A DNA stretch of 64,000 nt from Bradyrhizobium tropiciagri (lineage in GTDB: Bacteria > Pseudomonadota > Alphaproteobacteria > Rhizobiales > Xanthobacteraceae): the NCBI RefSeq assembly GCF_018130505.1, contig NZ_JAFCKH010000006.1, forward strand, positions 310,001 to 374,000. The letters are read 5' to 3'. The notes beneath the pieces were generated by a model. The model did no database searches, was not told where the DNA came from, and worked only from the letters and a program-made list of their open reading frames with translations. The position numbers were made by a program, and so were the translations under genes. The stretch's first letter is position 1. The number at the start of each line of letters is the position of its first letter. Positions 8,738-16,651 of this stretch are shown here, one piece after another.

Positions 8738-9416
8738 TCTCACCTTCACCGTCGACGACAAGGGCGCGGCCACCCCGCTGACGATGGAAATCCGCCAGGC
8801 CGTGATCGCCGGCTGGACCGGCCGCGACCCGGTAGCGCGCGACAAGCACATCGCCGAGCTCGAGGCGATCGGCATCGCGCGGCCGGCGACCACACCGATC
8901 TATTACCGCTGCTCGGCGCGCCGACTGACCTTCGCCGACACGATCGAGGTGTGCGGCGAGGACTCCAGCGGCGAGGTCGAGTTCGTGCTGATCGGCTGGC
9001 AAGGCCGCATCTTCGTCGGCTGCGGCTCGGACCACACCGACCGCAAGGTCGAGAGCTACAGCGTCACTGTCTCCAAGCAGATGTGCGACAAGCCGATGGC
9101 TTCCGAACTCTGGGAGCTCGAGGACGTGATCGGCCACTGGGACCAGCTGGTGCTGCGCGCCTGGGCCACGATCGGCGGCGAGCGCGTGCTCTACCAGGAA
9201 GGCACGCTCGATCATATGCTGCCGGCAAATGACTTGATCGCGCGCGGCTTCGACGGTGGCGGCTTGCCTGACGGCTGCGCCATGTTCGGCGGCACCTTTG
9301 CCGCCAAGGGCGGCATCCGCCCGGCCAGCCGCTTCGAGTTCGAGCTCGAAGACCCGGTGCTGAAGCGCAAGATCAGCCACGGCTACGACGTGGTCACGCT
9401 GCCGGTCAGGGGCTGA
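8730..9416 (+). CDS. DUF2848 family protein
   Basis: A 228 aa protein starting at GTG 8730, inside the end of the amidase gene. It resembles DUF2848, with VIAGWTGRDPVARDKHI near the N-terminus, a SSGEVEFVLIG segment and GCGSDHTDRKVE. DUF2848 has a distant fumarylacetoacetase-like character (GEVEFVL, an acidic ligand cluster, and the late MFGGTFAAKGGI), so a hydrolase or lyase role is possible but unproven. It is the last gene of the importer operon. Family assignment comes from remembered motif patterns. Confidence 0.75.
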   Translation: MFDLTFTVDDKGAATPLTMEIRQAVIAGWTGRDPVARDKHIAELEAIGIARPATTPIYYRCSARRLTFADTIEVCGEDSSGEVEFVLIGWQGRIFVGCGSDHTDRKVESYSVTVSKQMCDKPMASELWELEDVIGHWDQLVLRAWATIGGERVLYQEGTLDHMLPANDLIARGFDGGGLPDGCAMFGGTFAAKGGIRPASRFEFELEDPVLKRKISHGYDVVTLPVRG

Positions 9417-9466
9417 TTGCTTTCTACGAGTCGTCCTCCGCGATTGGGCCAGCGCACTCTCGAGGC

Positions 9467-9493
9467 GTCGTCCCGGCCTTCGCCGGGACGACG
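9467..9493. repeat. Short palindromic intergenic repeat
   Basis: A near-perfect hairpin of about 12 bp arms (CGTCGTCCCGGC and GCCGGGACGACG) around a short CTT-type loop. A related imperfect copy lies at 13538-13563. No T-tract follows, so it is more like a REP element than an intrinsic terminator. It separates the importer operon from the oxygenase gene. Confidence 0.7.
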
Positions 9494-9574
9494 GTGAATT
9501 TTTGGCGCTGTTCCGGGCAGTTTATGCCGGAAATCGGGTGGCGCTGGCGGCCATCATGGGCCAGATTCACCTCC

Positions 9575-10318
9575 ATGACCGCCACAGCCAAGACCATCGC
9601 CCGCTTGCCCACTACCATCCCGGCCCGCGTCGACACATTTGGCTGGGACCAGATCACCGCCGATCTCGACGCGCAGGGCTGCGCCGTCCTTCCCGAACTG
9701 CTGACGCCGGAGGAATGCGATGACATCGCCGCGCGCTATTCCGACGACAGCCAGTTCCGCAGCCGGATCGTGATGGGCCGCCACGGCTTCGGCCGCGGCG
9801 AGTACAAGTATTTCTCCTATCCGTTGCCGGACCTGATCGCGGAACTGCGGCCGGCGCTCTACGCGCGCCTCATCGCGACGGCCAACCGTTGGAACCGGAC
9901 GATGGGCATCGACATCAGCTACCCGGCCTCGCATGCGGCGTTCCTGAAGCGCTGCCATGATGCCGGCCAGACCCGGCCGACGCCGCTGCTGCTGCAATAT
10001 GGCGAGGGCGACTACAACTGCCTGCACCAGGACCTTTATGGCGAGCACGTGTTCCCGATCCAGGTCGCGATCCTGCTGTCGCAGCCGGGCCGCGACTTCA
10101 CCGGCGGCGAGTTCGTGCTGACCGAGCAGCGGCCGCGGATGCAGTCGCGGCCCGAGGTGGTGCCGTTGACGAAGGGCGACGCGGTGGCCTTTGCCGTGCA
10201 TCATCGCCCGGTGCAGGGGACGCGCGGGGCGTATCGTGTCAATCTGCGGCACGGCGTCAGCCGGATTCGCTGTGGCCATCGCCACACCGTCGGCGTGATC
10301 TTTCACGACGCAAAGTGA
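9575..10318 (+). CDS. 2OG-Fe(II) oxygenase (prolyl-4-hydroxylase-like), upstream of alkB
   Basis: A 247 aa protein with a double-stranded beta-helix dioxygenase core. The metal facial triad is visible as H151-x-D153 (LHQDLYGEH) and a distal His near 209-210, followed by the 2-oxoglutarate-binding Arg in PVQGTRGAYR. The ATG at 9575 is chosen because upstream in-frame codons read into the palindromic spacer. The stop is directly followed by the GTG of alkB. It probably belongs with DNA alkylation repair, as a partner or a stress-linked hydroxylase. The substrate is unknown. Confidence 0.82.
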   Translation: MTATAKTIARLPTTIPARVDTFGWDQITADLDAQGCAVLPELLTPEECDDIAARYSDDSQFRSRIVMGRHGFGRGEYKYFSYPLPDLIAELRPALYARLIATANRWNRTMGIDISYPASHAAFLKRCHDAGQTRPTPLLLQYGEGDYNCLHQDLYGEHVFPIQVAILLSQPGRDFTGGEFVLTEQRPRMQSRPEVVPLTKGDAVAFAVHHRPVQGTRGAYRVNLRHGVSRIRCGHRHTVGVIFHDAK

Positions 10319-10984
10319 GTGCCCTCAAGCGTGGCTGCTGATCTGTTCGAGACCGTTGGCGATGCACGCCCTTCGCGCGAGACGATCGCGGAAGGGGCCG
10401 CGTTGCTGCGCGGCTTTGCCAGGCCGTTCGAGGCGGAGCTGATCCCGGCATTGCGCACGATCGTGAAGCAGGCGCCGTTCCGCCATCTGATCACGCCGGG
10501 CGGCCACAGGATGTCGGTCGCGATGACCAATTGCGGCAGCCTCGGCTGGGTCTCCGACCCCAGCGGCTATCGCTATGACCCGATCGATCCCGACACCGCA
10601 AAACCCTGGCCGCCGCTCCCTGACGTATTGCGCAAGCTTGCGGCGAGCGCAGCCGCGGACGGCGGCTTCCACGGCTTCGCGCCGGAGGCCTGCCTGATCA
10701 ACCGCTACGTCCCCGGCGCAAAACTGTCGCTGCATCAGGACAAGGACGAGCTCGATTACGGCGCGCCGATCGTCTCGGTGTCGCTCGGGCTGCCCGCGAT
10801 CTTCCTGTTCGGCGGCCTGAAGCGCAGCGACACGCCGCGTCGCTACCGGCTCGAGCATGGCGATGTCGCGGTGTGGGGCGGGTCGTCAAGGTTGTTCTAT
10901 CACGGCGTCGCGCCGCTCGCGGACGGCGAGCACGGCGTGCTCGGCCGCCAGCGTATCAATCTGACGTTTCGCAAGGTCCGCTGA
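10319..10984 (+). CDS. alkB: AlkB, DNA/RNA oxidative demethylase
   Basis: A 221 aa AlkB. It has the substrate-side MTNCGSLGWVSD motif, HxD iron ligands in LSLHQDKDELDY, a distal His in RLFYHGVAPL, and the C-terminal Arg pair of GRQRINLTFRKVR that binds 2-oxoglutarate. It oxidatively removes methyl groups from 1-methyladenine and 3-methylcytosine. The gene starts at GTG 10319, immediately after the stop of the upstream oxygenase (a second GTG lies at 10331), so the two are co-translated. It converges with the TPP-enzyme gene 6 bp away. Confidence 0.93.
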   Translation: MPSSVAADLFETVGDARPSRETIAEGAALLRGFARPFEAELIPALRTIVKQAPFRHLITPGGHRMSVAMTNCGSLGWVSDPSGYRYDPIDPDTAKPWPPLPDVLRKLAASAAADGGFHGFAPEACLINRYVPGAKLSLHQDKDELDYGAPIVSVSLGLPAIFLFGGLKRSDTPRRYRLEHGDVAVWGGSSRLFYHGVAPLADGEHGVLGRQRINLTFRKVR

Positions 10985-10990
10985 AGGCGC

Positions 10991-12622
10991 CTAGTTATTC
11001 TTGGCCGGGTGAATGAACGCCCACGGCGAGACTTCCGAACCCGTCGGCACTTCCACCGAGATCACATAGGGCCCGCCGTCGGCGAGCGCCTTCTCCAGCG
11101 CGGTGCGGAAATGATCCGGCGAGCTGACGCGCGCAGCGCCGACGCCGAAGGATTCCGCCAGCTTGACGAAGTCGGGATTGACGAGGTCGGAGGCGACGAC
11201 GCGGCCGTCGAAGCGCTCCTGCTGGTCGCGGCGGACGTTGCCGTAGGCGTTGTTGTTGAACACCAGCGTCACCACGCCGATCTTGAACTGCACCGCAGTG
11301 GCGAGCTCCTGCACGTCGAACATGAAGCCGCCGTCGCCGGTGATCGCGACCACTGGCTTGTCGGGATTGGCCACCTTGGCGCCGAGCGCGGTCGGGAAGC
11401 CGGAGCCGAGCGTTCCCTGATAGCCCGAGGTGACGAAGGTGCGCGGCTGGTAGACCGGAAAGCCGTACCACGAAGCGAAGCCGACCTGCGACAGCTCGTC
11501 GGTGACGATCGCGTTCGCCGGCAGCACCTCGCGCAGGATCTTCAAATAGGCCATCTGCGGCTGGATGCGCTGGATCTCCTGCTCGGCGGTGGCCGTGGCT
11601 TCGCGGATCGTGCCACGCCGACCTGATGTCCTGGCGAAGCCGGCCTTCTTCACGGCCGCGACGAGATCGGCGGTGCCCGCCTTGGCATCGGCGACGATTG
11701 CGGCATCACAAACCATCCGGCGCATCTCGACGGGATCGATATCGATGCGAACCGACTTCAAACCGAGCGGCTGGTAAGGCCAGCGGAATCCCGATGCCGG
11801 CAATTCCATGCGCGTACCGATGCCGATCATCAGGTCCGTCTTCGGCCAGAGCTTGTAGGCGGCGGCCATCGTGAGCCCGAGCTCATGCGCATTGGAGACG
11901 ATGCCGCGGCCGCTACGGAACGCGACCACCGGCGCATCGATCATCTCGGCAAGCTCGAGGATCTCCTCGCTCGCCTCGATCGCGCCGCCGCCGACGAAGA
12001 TCATCGGCGCCTTGCTGGCCTTGATGAGATCGGCCGCCGCCTTGACCCGGTCCGGATCGGGCTGCGGCGCCGGCAACAGCTCGAACGGCTTTGCAGCCGC
12101 GACCTGGGCGCGCTGCGTGAACACATCCCACGGCATCTCCAGCGACGCCGGGCCGCGACGGCCCGACAGCATTTCCTGGAACGCGCGCGACACCAGCGCC
12201 GGCGCGTTGTCGGGATACTCGATCCGGTCGGCCCATTTCACGAACGTCCGCAGCGTCGCGAGCTGGTTCGGCATTTCGTGCAGATGGCCGCGGCCCTTGC
12301 CGAGGAATTGCGTCGGCACCTGGCCGGTCAGGCACAGCACCGGCTCGTTGCAGCCGAATGCGGTGAGCAGCGCCGCCGAGGCGTTGAGCACGCCGGGGCC
12401 GGGCACAACGCTGAACACGCCGGGCTTGCCGCTGGAGCGCGCATAGCCGAACGCCATGTAGCCGCACGCCTGCTCGTGCCGTGCGCCGATCACCTTGAGT
12501 TGGGCCTGGTGGAACGCATCGAACAGGCCGTAGATCTGCGCGCCGGGCAGGCCGAACACGGTGTCGACGCCGTGGGCGACGAGGCCGTTGACGATCGCTT
12601 CGCCGCCGGATGTTGAGGTCAT
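10991..12622 (-). CDS. Thiamine-diphosphate enzyme, acetolactate-synthase-like
   Basis: A 543 aa ThDP enzyme with the full N-terminal PYR domain (catalytic Glu in ARHEQACGYMA), a central domain and a PP domain with GDGGF...NNNAYGN for Mg/ThDP. The ATG at 12622 is chosen; an in-frame GTG at 12634 would add four residues. It is the last gene of the homoprotocatechuate operon. The sequence resembles the broad acetolactate synthase/glyoxylate carboligase-like group, and a 2-oxo-acid decarboxylase or carboligase role is equally likely. No regulatory small subunit is nearby, which argues against true branched-chain amino acid biosynthesis. Confidence 0.82.
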   Translation of the reverse strand: MTSTSGGEAIVNGLVAHGVDTVFGLPGAQIYGLFDAFHQAQLKVIGARHEQACGYMAFGYARSSGKPGVFSVVPGPGVLNASAALLTAFGCNEPVLCLTGQVPTQFLGKGRGHLHEMPNQLATLRTFVKWADRIEYPDNAPALVSRAFQEMLSGRRGPASLEMPWDVFTQRAQVAAAKPFELLPAPQPDPDRVKAAADLIKASKAPMIFVGGGAIEASEEILELAEMIDAPVVAFRSGRGIVSNAHELGLTMAAAYKLWPKTDLMIGIGTRMELPASGFRWPYQPLGLKSVRIDIDPVEMRRMVCDAAIVADAKAGTADLVAAVKKAGFARTSGRRGTIREATATAEQEIQRIQPQMAYLKILREVLPANAIVTDELSQVGFASWYGFPVYQPRTFVTSGYQGTLGSGFPTALGAKVANPDKPVVAITGDGGFMFDVQELATAVQFKIGVVTLVFNNNAYGNVRRDQQERFDGRVVASDLVNPDFVKLAESFGVGAARVSSPDHFRTALEKALADGGPYVISVEVPTGSEVSPWAFIHPAKNN

Positions 12623-12645
12623 GGCACTGTCCACTCGCTTGCGGG

Positions 12646-13518
12646 TTAGGTGGTTTCGTCGACGACGCCGTTGCGCAGGATGCCGACGCCTTCGGCCTCG
12701 ACCTCGACGACATCGCCCGGCTTCAGATAGCGCGGCGGATCGAACCGCGCACCTGCGCCGGTCGGCGTGCCCGTCACGATGACGTCACCGGGAACCAGCG
12801 TCGTGAAGGTCGAGATGTAGTTGATGAGATAGCGGAAGCCGAAGATCAGCCGCGATGTGCGGTCATCCTGCCGCGTCTCGCCATTGACGCGGGTGGTCAG
12901 GCGGATATCGGCGATCTGCGCCTCATCGGTGTAGGGAACGATCCACGGGCCGAGGCTGCCGGTGGAATCGAAATTCTTGCCCTGGGTGACGTTGAATTTG
13001 GCGTGACGCACCCAGTCGCGGATGGTGCCTTCATTGCAGAGCGTGATCGCGGCGATGTGATCGAACGCGGCGCTTTCCGGAATGTGCCGGCCGGCCTTGC
13101 CGATCACCAGCACGAGCTCGCCCTCATAGTCGAGCTGCGTCGAGATGCGCGGCCGCACCACCGGCGTGTTGTGGCCGACGAAGGAGCGCGGCACGCGCAG
13201 GAACATGCTGGGGTATTTCGGCGCGTCCGATCCGTCCTTGTATTCGGCATTGCGGTCCGGATAGTTGACGCCGATGCAGATGATCTTGTCCGGCGAGGGG
13301 ATCGGCGGCTGCCAGGCGACCGCATCGAGCGCGTGGTCGGGCGCGCGCTTGGCAGCGTCGTCCGCAAGCTTCATCAGCGCGCCGGCGGCGATCGCTTCGC
13401 GCAAGGTCGGATAGTCCTTGGCGAAACGCGCGGAGAGATCGACGATGCCTGCATCGGTGACGGCGCCGTATTTCGTGGCGCCGTCGACGGAGTAGGTAGC
13501 AAGGCGAGGGGCGGACAT
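12646..13518 (-). CDS. FAH-family hydrolase/decarboxylase, likely HpaG-type step
   Basis: A 290 aa fumarylacetoacetate hydrolase-family protein with an N-terminal cap and a C-terminal catalytic domain: IICIGVNYPDRNAE, the metal-binding DYEGELVLVIGK, and VIVTGTPTGAGARFDPP. HpaG of the homoprotocatechuate pathway (decarboxylase/isomerase) belongs to this fold. Because hpaD, hpaE, hpaF and hpaH are all in this operon, this gene is the natural candidate for the OPET decarboxylase step, though a single-domain FAH protein could act elsewhere. The start is the ATG complementary to 13516-13518. Confidence 0.82.
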   Translation of the reverse strand: MSAPRLATYSVDGATKYGAVTDAGIVDLSARFAKDYPTLREAIAAGALMKLADDAAKRAPDHALDAVAWQPPIPSPDKIICIGVNYPDRNAEYKDGSDAPKYPSMFLRVPRSFVGHNTPVVRPRISTQLDYEGELVLVIGKAGRHIPESAAFDHIAAITLCNEGTIRDWVRHAKFNVTQGKNFDSTGSLGPWIVPYTDEAQIADIRLTTRVNGETRQDDRTSRLIFGFRYLINYISTFTTLVPGDVIVTGTPTGAGARFDPPRYLKPGDVVEVEAEGVGILRNGVVDETT

Positions 13519-13537
13519 TGGCAATCCAGTTGTTGTT

Positions 13538-13563
13538 GTCGTCCCTGCTTTCGCCGGGACGAC
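13538..13563. repeat. Short palindromic intergenic repeat, imperfect copy
   Basis: An imperfect hairpin with GTCGTCCC and GGGACGAC arms, related to the element at 9467-9493. It lies in the 63 bp gap between hpaD and the FAH gene, inside a putative operon, where it could affect mRNA stability. Confidence 0.55.
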
Positions 13564-13581
13564 CGGTGCAAGGAGTTCGAG

Positions 13582-14565
13582 TTAATCCGCAACCAGCACG
13601 TCGGCGACGAAGCGCGGCTCGCGTACGGTCTGGCCGGCGAAGGGCGAGCCTTCCTCGAACCAGGAGCGCGGCGCCGGTGCGCCCCACAGTGTCTGGCGGC
13701 GCGGATCGCGCAGCGACCAGCGCAGCGGCTCGTGGTCGTGGTCGCCGGTGAAATAGTCGCTGGTGTAGAGCTCGATGCGATGGCCGTCGGGGTCGCGGAT
13801 GTAGAGGAAGAACGCGTTGGAGATGCCGTGCCGGCCGGGGCCGCGCTCGATGTTCTTGAGGAAGCCGCTTGAAGCCATCACGTCGCAGAGATGCACGATG
13901 TTCATCGCGGTCGGCACCCAATAGGCGATGTGGTGCAGCCGCGGGCCACGGCCGTTGGTGATGGCGAAGTCGTGGACGTTGCCCTTGCGGTGCATCCAGG
14001 CCGCGGCGATGCGGCCATTGTCGCCGTCCTCCTCGGCATATTCGGTGAGGCGGAAGCCGAGCCTCGCGTAGAAGTCGACGGTGTCCTGCACCTCGGCGGC
14101 GAACACGTTGAAATGGTCGAGCCGCTGCGGGTGGCAGCCCTTGTAGAGGTCATAGCGCCGGAGCAGATGCGGGCGCTTCTCCATCGTGGCGTAGAGCTCG
14201 ATCTGGAAGCCGAACGGATCGGTGAATTGCAGCGTGCGGCCCTGGAACGGCTGCTCGACGAAGGCGTAGGTGATGCCGTGCTCAGAGAAGAACGACGCGG
14301 CCTTGTCGAGGTCGCCGTCATTGCCGACCTTGAAGCCGAGCCGGTTGCAGGCGGCCTTCGCCGCCTTGCGCAGCACCACCGAGTGATGCTGGTGCTCCTC
14401 GCTGGCGCGGAGATACACCGATTTGTCGTCGCGGTCCTCGATATGGAGGCCGACGGTCTTCTCGTAAAACGCGGCGCTCTTGTCGAGATCCGTGACGTCG
14501 AGCACGGCGTGGCTGCAGCGGATGATGTTGAACGGCGGATCGAAGATGTGCTTCGGAACGGGCAT
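13582..14565 (-). CDS. hpaD: Homoprotocatechuate 2,3-dioxygenase (HpaD), VOC-fold extradiol type
   Basis: A 327 aa protein with two tandem vicinal-oxygen-chelate modules. Metal ligands expected from characterised HPCD enzymes are visible as H151 (LDHFNVF), H211/H212 (LHHIAYW) and E265 (GHRIELYTSDY). It performs extradiol cleavage of 3,4-dihydroxyphenylacetate to 5-carboxymethyl-2-hydroxymuconate semialdehyde. The ATG is complementary to 14563-14565; upstream in-frame codons belong to a palindromic repeat. The gene sits directly downstream of hpaE in the operon, separated by that repeat. Confidence 0.9.
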   Translation of the reverse strand: MPVPKHIFDPPFNIIRCSHAVLDVTDLDKSAAFYEKTVGLHIEDRDDKSVYLRASEEHQHHSVVLRKAAKAACNRLGFKVGNDGDLDKAASFFSEHGITYAFVEQPFQGRTLQFTDPFGFQIELYATMEKRPHLLRRYDLYKGCHPQRLDHFNVFAAEVQDTVDFYARLGFRLTEYAEEDGDNGRIAAAWMHRKGNVHDFAITNGRGPRLHHIAYWVPTAMNIVHLCDVMASSGFLKNIERGPGRHGISNAFFLYIRDPDGHRIELYTSDYFTGDHDHEPLRWSLRDPRRQTLWGAPAPRSWFEEGSPFAGQTVREPRFVADVLVAD

Positions 14566-14588
14566 CGGTGTTTCCCCTCGGTTCGGTC

Positions 14589-14691
14589 CGTCATTCCGGG
14601 ATGCGCTACTTCGCGCAGGCCCGGAATCCATACTCACGATCGTGGTTATGGATTCCGGGCTCGTCGCTGCGCGCCGCCCCGGAATGACGCG
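14589..14691. repeat. ~100 bp imperfect palindromic repeat
   Basis: A composite inverted repeat with an outer arm pair (GTCATTCCGGG and CCCGGAATGAC) and an inner pair (CCCGGAATCCATA and the matching TATGGATTCCGGG). It occupies the whole gap between hpaE and hpaD. Elements of this look are common in Bradyrhizobium genomes. It may terminate or process the operon mRNA. Confidence 0.75.
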
Positions 14692-14692
14692 G

Positions 14693-16234
14693 TTACATTC
14701 CCAGCTTCTGGATCTTGTGCGTCCCGCGCGCGAGCGAGACGTGCTTGGTTTCCATGTAGAAGTCGAACGAGTAATCGCCGCCATCACGGCCGATGCCGGA
14801 GGCCTTCATGCCGCCGAACGGGGTCGGCAGGTGGCGGACGTTTTCCGAGTTGAGCCAGATCATGCCGGCCTCCAGTGCGTCCGCAACGCGCAGCGCGCGG
14901 CCCATGTCGCCGGTCCAGACATAGCCGGTCAGTCCGTAATTGACGCCGTTGGCGATCTCGATCGCGTCAACCTCGTCGCGGAACGGGATCACGGTCAGGA
15001 ATGGGCCGAACACCTCCTCCTGCGCGACGCGCATTGTTGCGTTGGCGCCGGTGACCAGCGTCGGCTGCACATAATGGCCGCCGCCGGGGCCGTCATGCGG
15101 CTTGCCGCCAACCGCGATGGTGGCGCCGTCCTGCTTTGCGACATCGAAATAGCTGCACACCTTGGCGAGGTGCCGTTCATGGATCAGCGGCCCGATCTCG
15201 GTCGCGGGATCGAGCGGATGGCCGACCTTGAGCGCCTTCACCCGCGCGGTCAGCTTCGCGATGAAGCTGTCGGCGATGCTCTGCTGGACCAGCAGGCGGC
15301 TCGACGAGGTGCAGCGTTCGCCGTTGAGCGAGTAGATCATGAACACGACGGCATCGAGCGCGCGGTCGAGATCGGCGTCGTCGAACACGATCACCGGGTT
15401 CTTGCCGCCGAGCTCGAAATGCACGCGCTTCAGCGTCGGCGCGCCCTGTGCCATGATCGCGGATCCCGTCGCGCTCTCGCCGACGAAGCCGATCGCCTTG
15501 ATGGCGGGATGCTGGGTCAGCGCCTTGCCGGCGTCCTCGCCGAAGCCGTGCACCGTGTTGAACACGCCGTCGGGAATACCGGCCTGCTTTGCCAGCTTGA
15601 CGAGGAGGTCGGCCGTGACCGGCGACCATTCCGCCGGCTTGTGCACGACGGTGCAGCCCGCGGCGAGGGCAGGGGCGATCTTCCAGGTCGACAGCATGAA
15701 CGGCGTGTTCCACGGCGTGATCACGCCGACCGGGCCGATCGGCACCCGGGTCGAGATGTTCCAGTGCTCTTCGCTCGGGGTGTTGAGGCCGTCGCGGGCT
15801 TCCGCGCATTTGTCGGCGAAGAAGCGGAAATTCTCGGCGGCGCGGATCGCGGCCTTGGCCATGAAGCGGTGCGCCTGCCCGGTGTCGATGCATTCGAGCA
15901 CGGCGATGTCGTCGGCGTGATCCTCGATCGCATCCGCAACGCGATGCAGCAGCTTGCGGCGTGCCGCAGCCGGCATGTCGCGCCAGCCCTTGAAGGCGCG
16001 CCCGGCCGCGATCGCCGCACGATCGATGTCTTCCGCATTGCCGCGCGCCACCGTCGCCAGCAGGGCGCCGTCGATCGGTGACTTCGTCTCGAAGGTTTCG
16101 CCGGAGGCCGACGCCACCACCTTGCCATCGATGAATTGGCCGATGCCTTCCGCCTTCAGCTTGGCGAGCAGCGGGCCCGCGCGGTCGCGGTTGGCCTGGA
16201 ACACGTCGACGGATTTCGCGGCGGCTTTATCCAT
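14693..16234 (-). CDS. hpaE: 5-carboxymethyl-2-hydroxymuconate semialdehyde dehydrogenase (HpaE)
   Basis: A 513 aa NAD-dependent aldehyde dehydrogenase. It has the ALDH glutamate motif HFELGGKNPVIVF and the catalytic Cys in NGERCTSSSRLLV. It oxidises the ring-cleavage semialdehyde to 5-carboxymethyl-2-hydroxymuconate. Its start codon lies 8 bp inside the end of the isomerase gene, so the two are coupled. Length and operon position match HpaE; a generic ALDH function is unlikely given the neighbours on both sides. Confidence 0.9.
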   Translation of the reverse strand: MDKAAAKSVDVFQANRDRAGPLLAKLKAEGIGQFIDGKVVASASGETFETKSPIDGALLATVARGNAEDIDRAAIAAGRAFKGWRDMPAAARRKLLHRVADAIEDHADDIAVLECIDTGQAHRFMAKAAIRAAENFRFFADKCAEARDGLNTPSEEHWNISTRVPIGPVGVITPWNTPFMLSTWKIAPALAAGCTVVHKPAEWSPVTADLLVKLAKQAGIPDGVFNTVHGFGEDAGKALTQHPAIKAIGFVGESATGSAIMAQGAPTLKRVHFELGGKNPVIVFDDADLDRALDAVVFMIYSLNGERCTSSSRLLVQQSIADSFIAKLTARVKALKVGHPLDPATEIGPLIHERHLAKVCSYFDVAKQDGATIAVGGKPHDGPGGGHYVQPTLVTGANATMRVAQEEVFGPFLTVIPFRDEVDAIEIANGVNYGLTGYVWTGDMGRALRVADALEAGMIWLNSENVRHLPTPFGGMKASGIGRDGGDYSFDFYMETKHVSLARGTHKIQKLGM

Positions 16235-16625
16235 TGACCGTCTCCACCTTCAATGCGTCGTGGATGTTGTTGCGTTTCCAGCTCGTCTCCTTGTCGTTGA
16301 TCTGCATGTCGAACGACAGGGCGAATTTGCTCTTGGCAAATGCCGGATCGAGATGCGCGGAGAGCTTCCTGAAGATGTGCTCGCCGGCCGTTTTGCGGGT
16401 GGCAAGATCGCGACCCTCGCCGAGCCGCAGCACCATGTCGAGGAAGCCGTAATTGCCGCGGCCGTCGGCGATCGCGTAATGCTCGCATCTGACGGCGCGG
16501 ACGCGGATGCCACCGAGCGGGAAGATGCCGGTCTCGACCGCGGCCTTGCGCACCACCTCGACGGTCTCGCCCATGTCGAGGATGCCGTCGAGATTTGCGG
16601 AATATTCGAGCGTGAAGTGCGGCAT
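16227..16625 (-). CDS. hpaF: 5-carboxymethyl-2-hydroxymuconate delta-isomerase (HpaF/HpcD)
   Basis: A 132 aa protein of the CHMI family, part of the tautomerase superfamily. The N-terminal catalytic Pro2 is present (MPHFTLEYSANL), which also fixes the start codon because processing of Met1 is required. Homologues are about 125-130 aa homotrimers. It isomerises the muconate to 5-oxopent-3-ene-1,2,5-tricarboxylate. It overlaps hpaE by 8 bp and lies 26 bp after the hydratase gene. Confidence 0.9.
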   Translation of the reverse strand: MPHFTLEYSANLDGILDMGETVEVVRKAAVETGIFPLGGIRVRAVRCEHYAIADGRGNYGFLDMVLRLGEGRDLATRKTAGEHIFRKLSAHLDPAFAKSKFALSFDMQINDKETSWKRNNIHDALKVETVNG

Positions 16626-16651
16626 GCAGCTCTCCTGCTGATATCGATGCG

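Noticed and set aside
10991-12622. Calling the ThDP enzyme acetolactate synthase IlvB
   Set aside because: No regulatory IlvH/N subunit or ilv neighbours, and the gene belongs to an aromatic catabolic operon.
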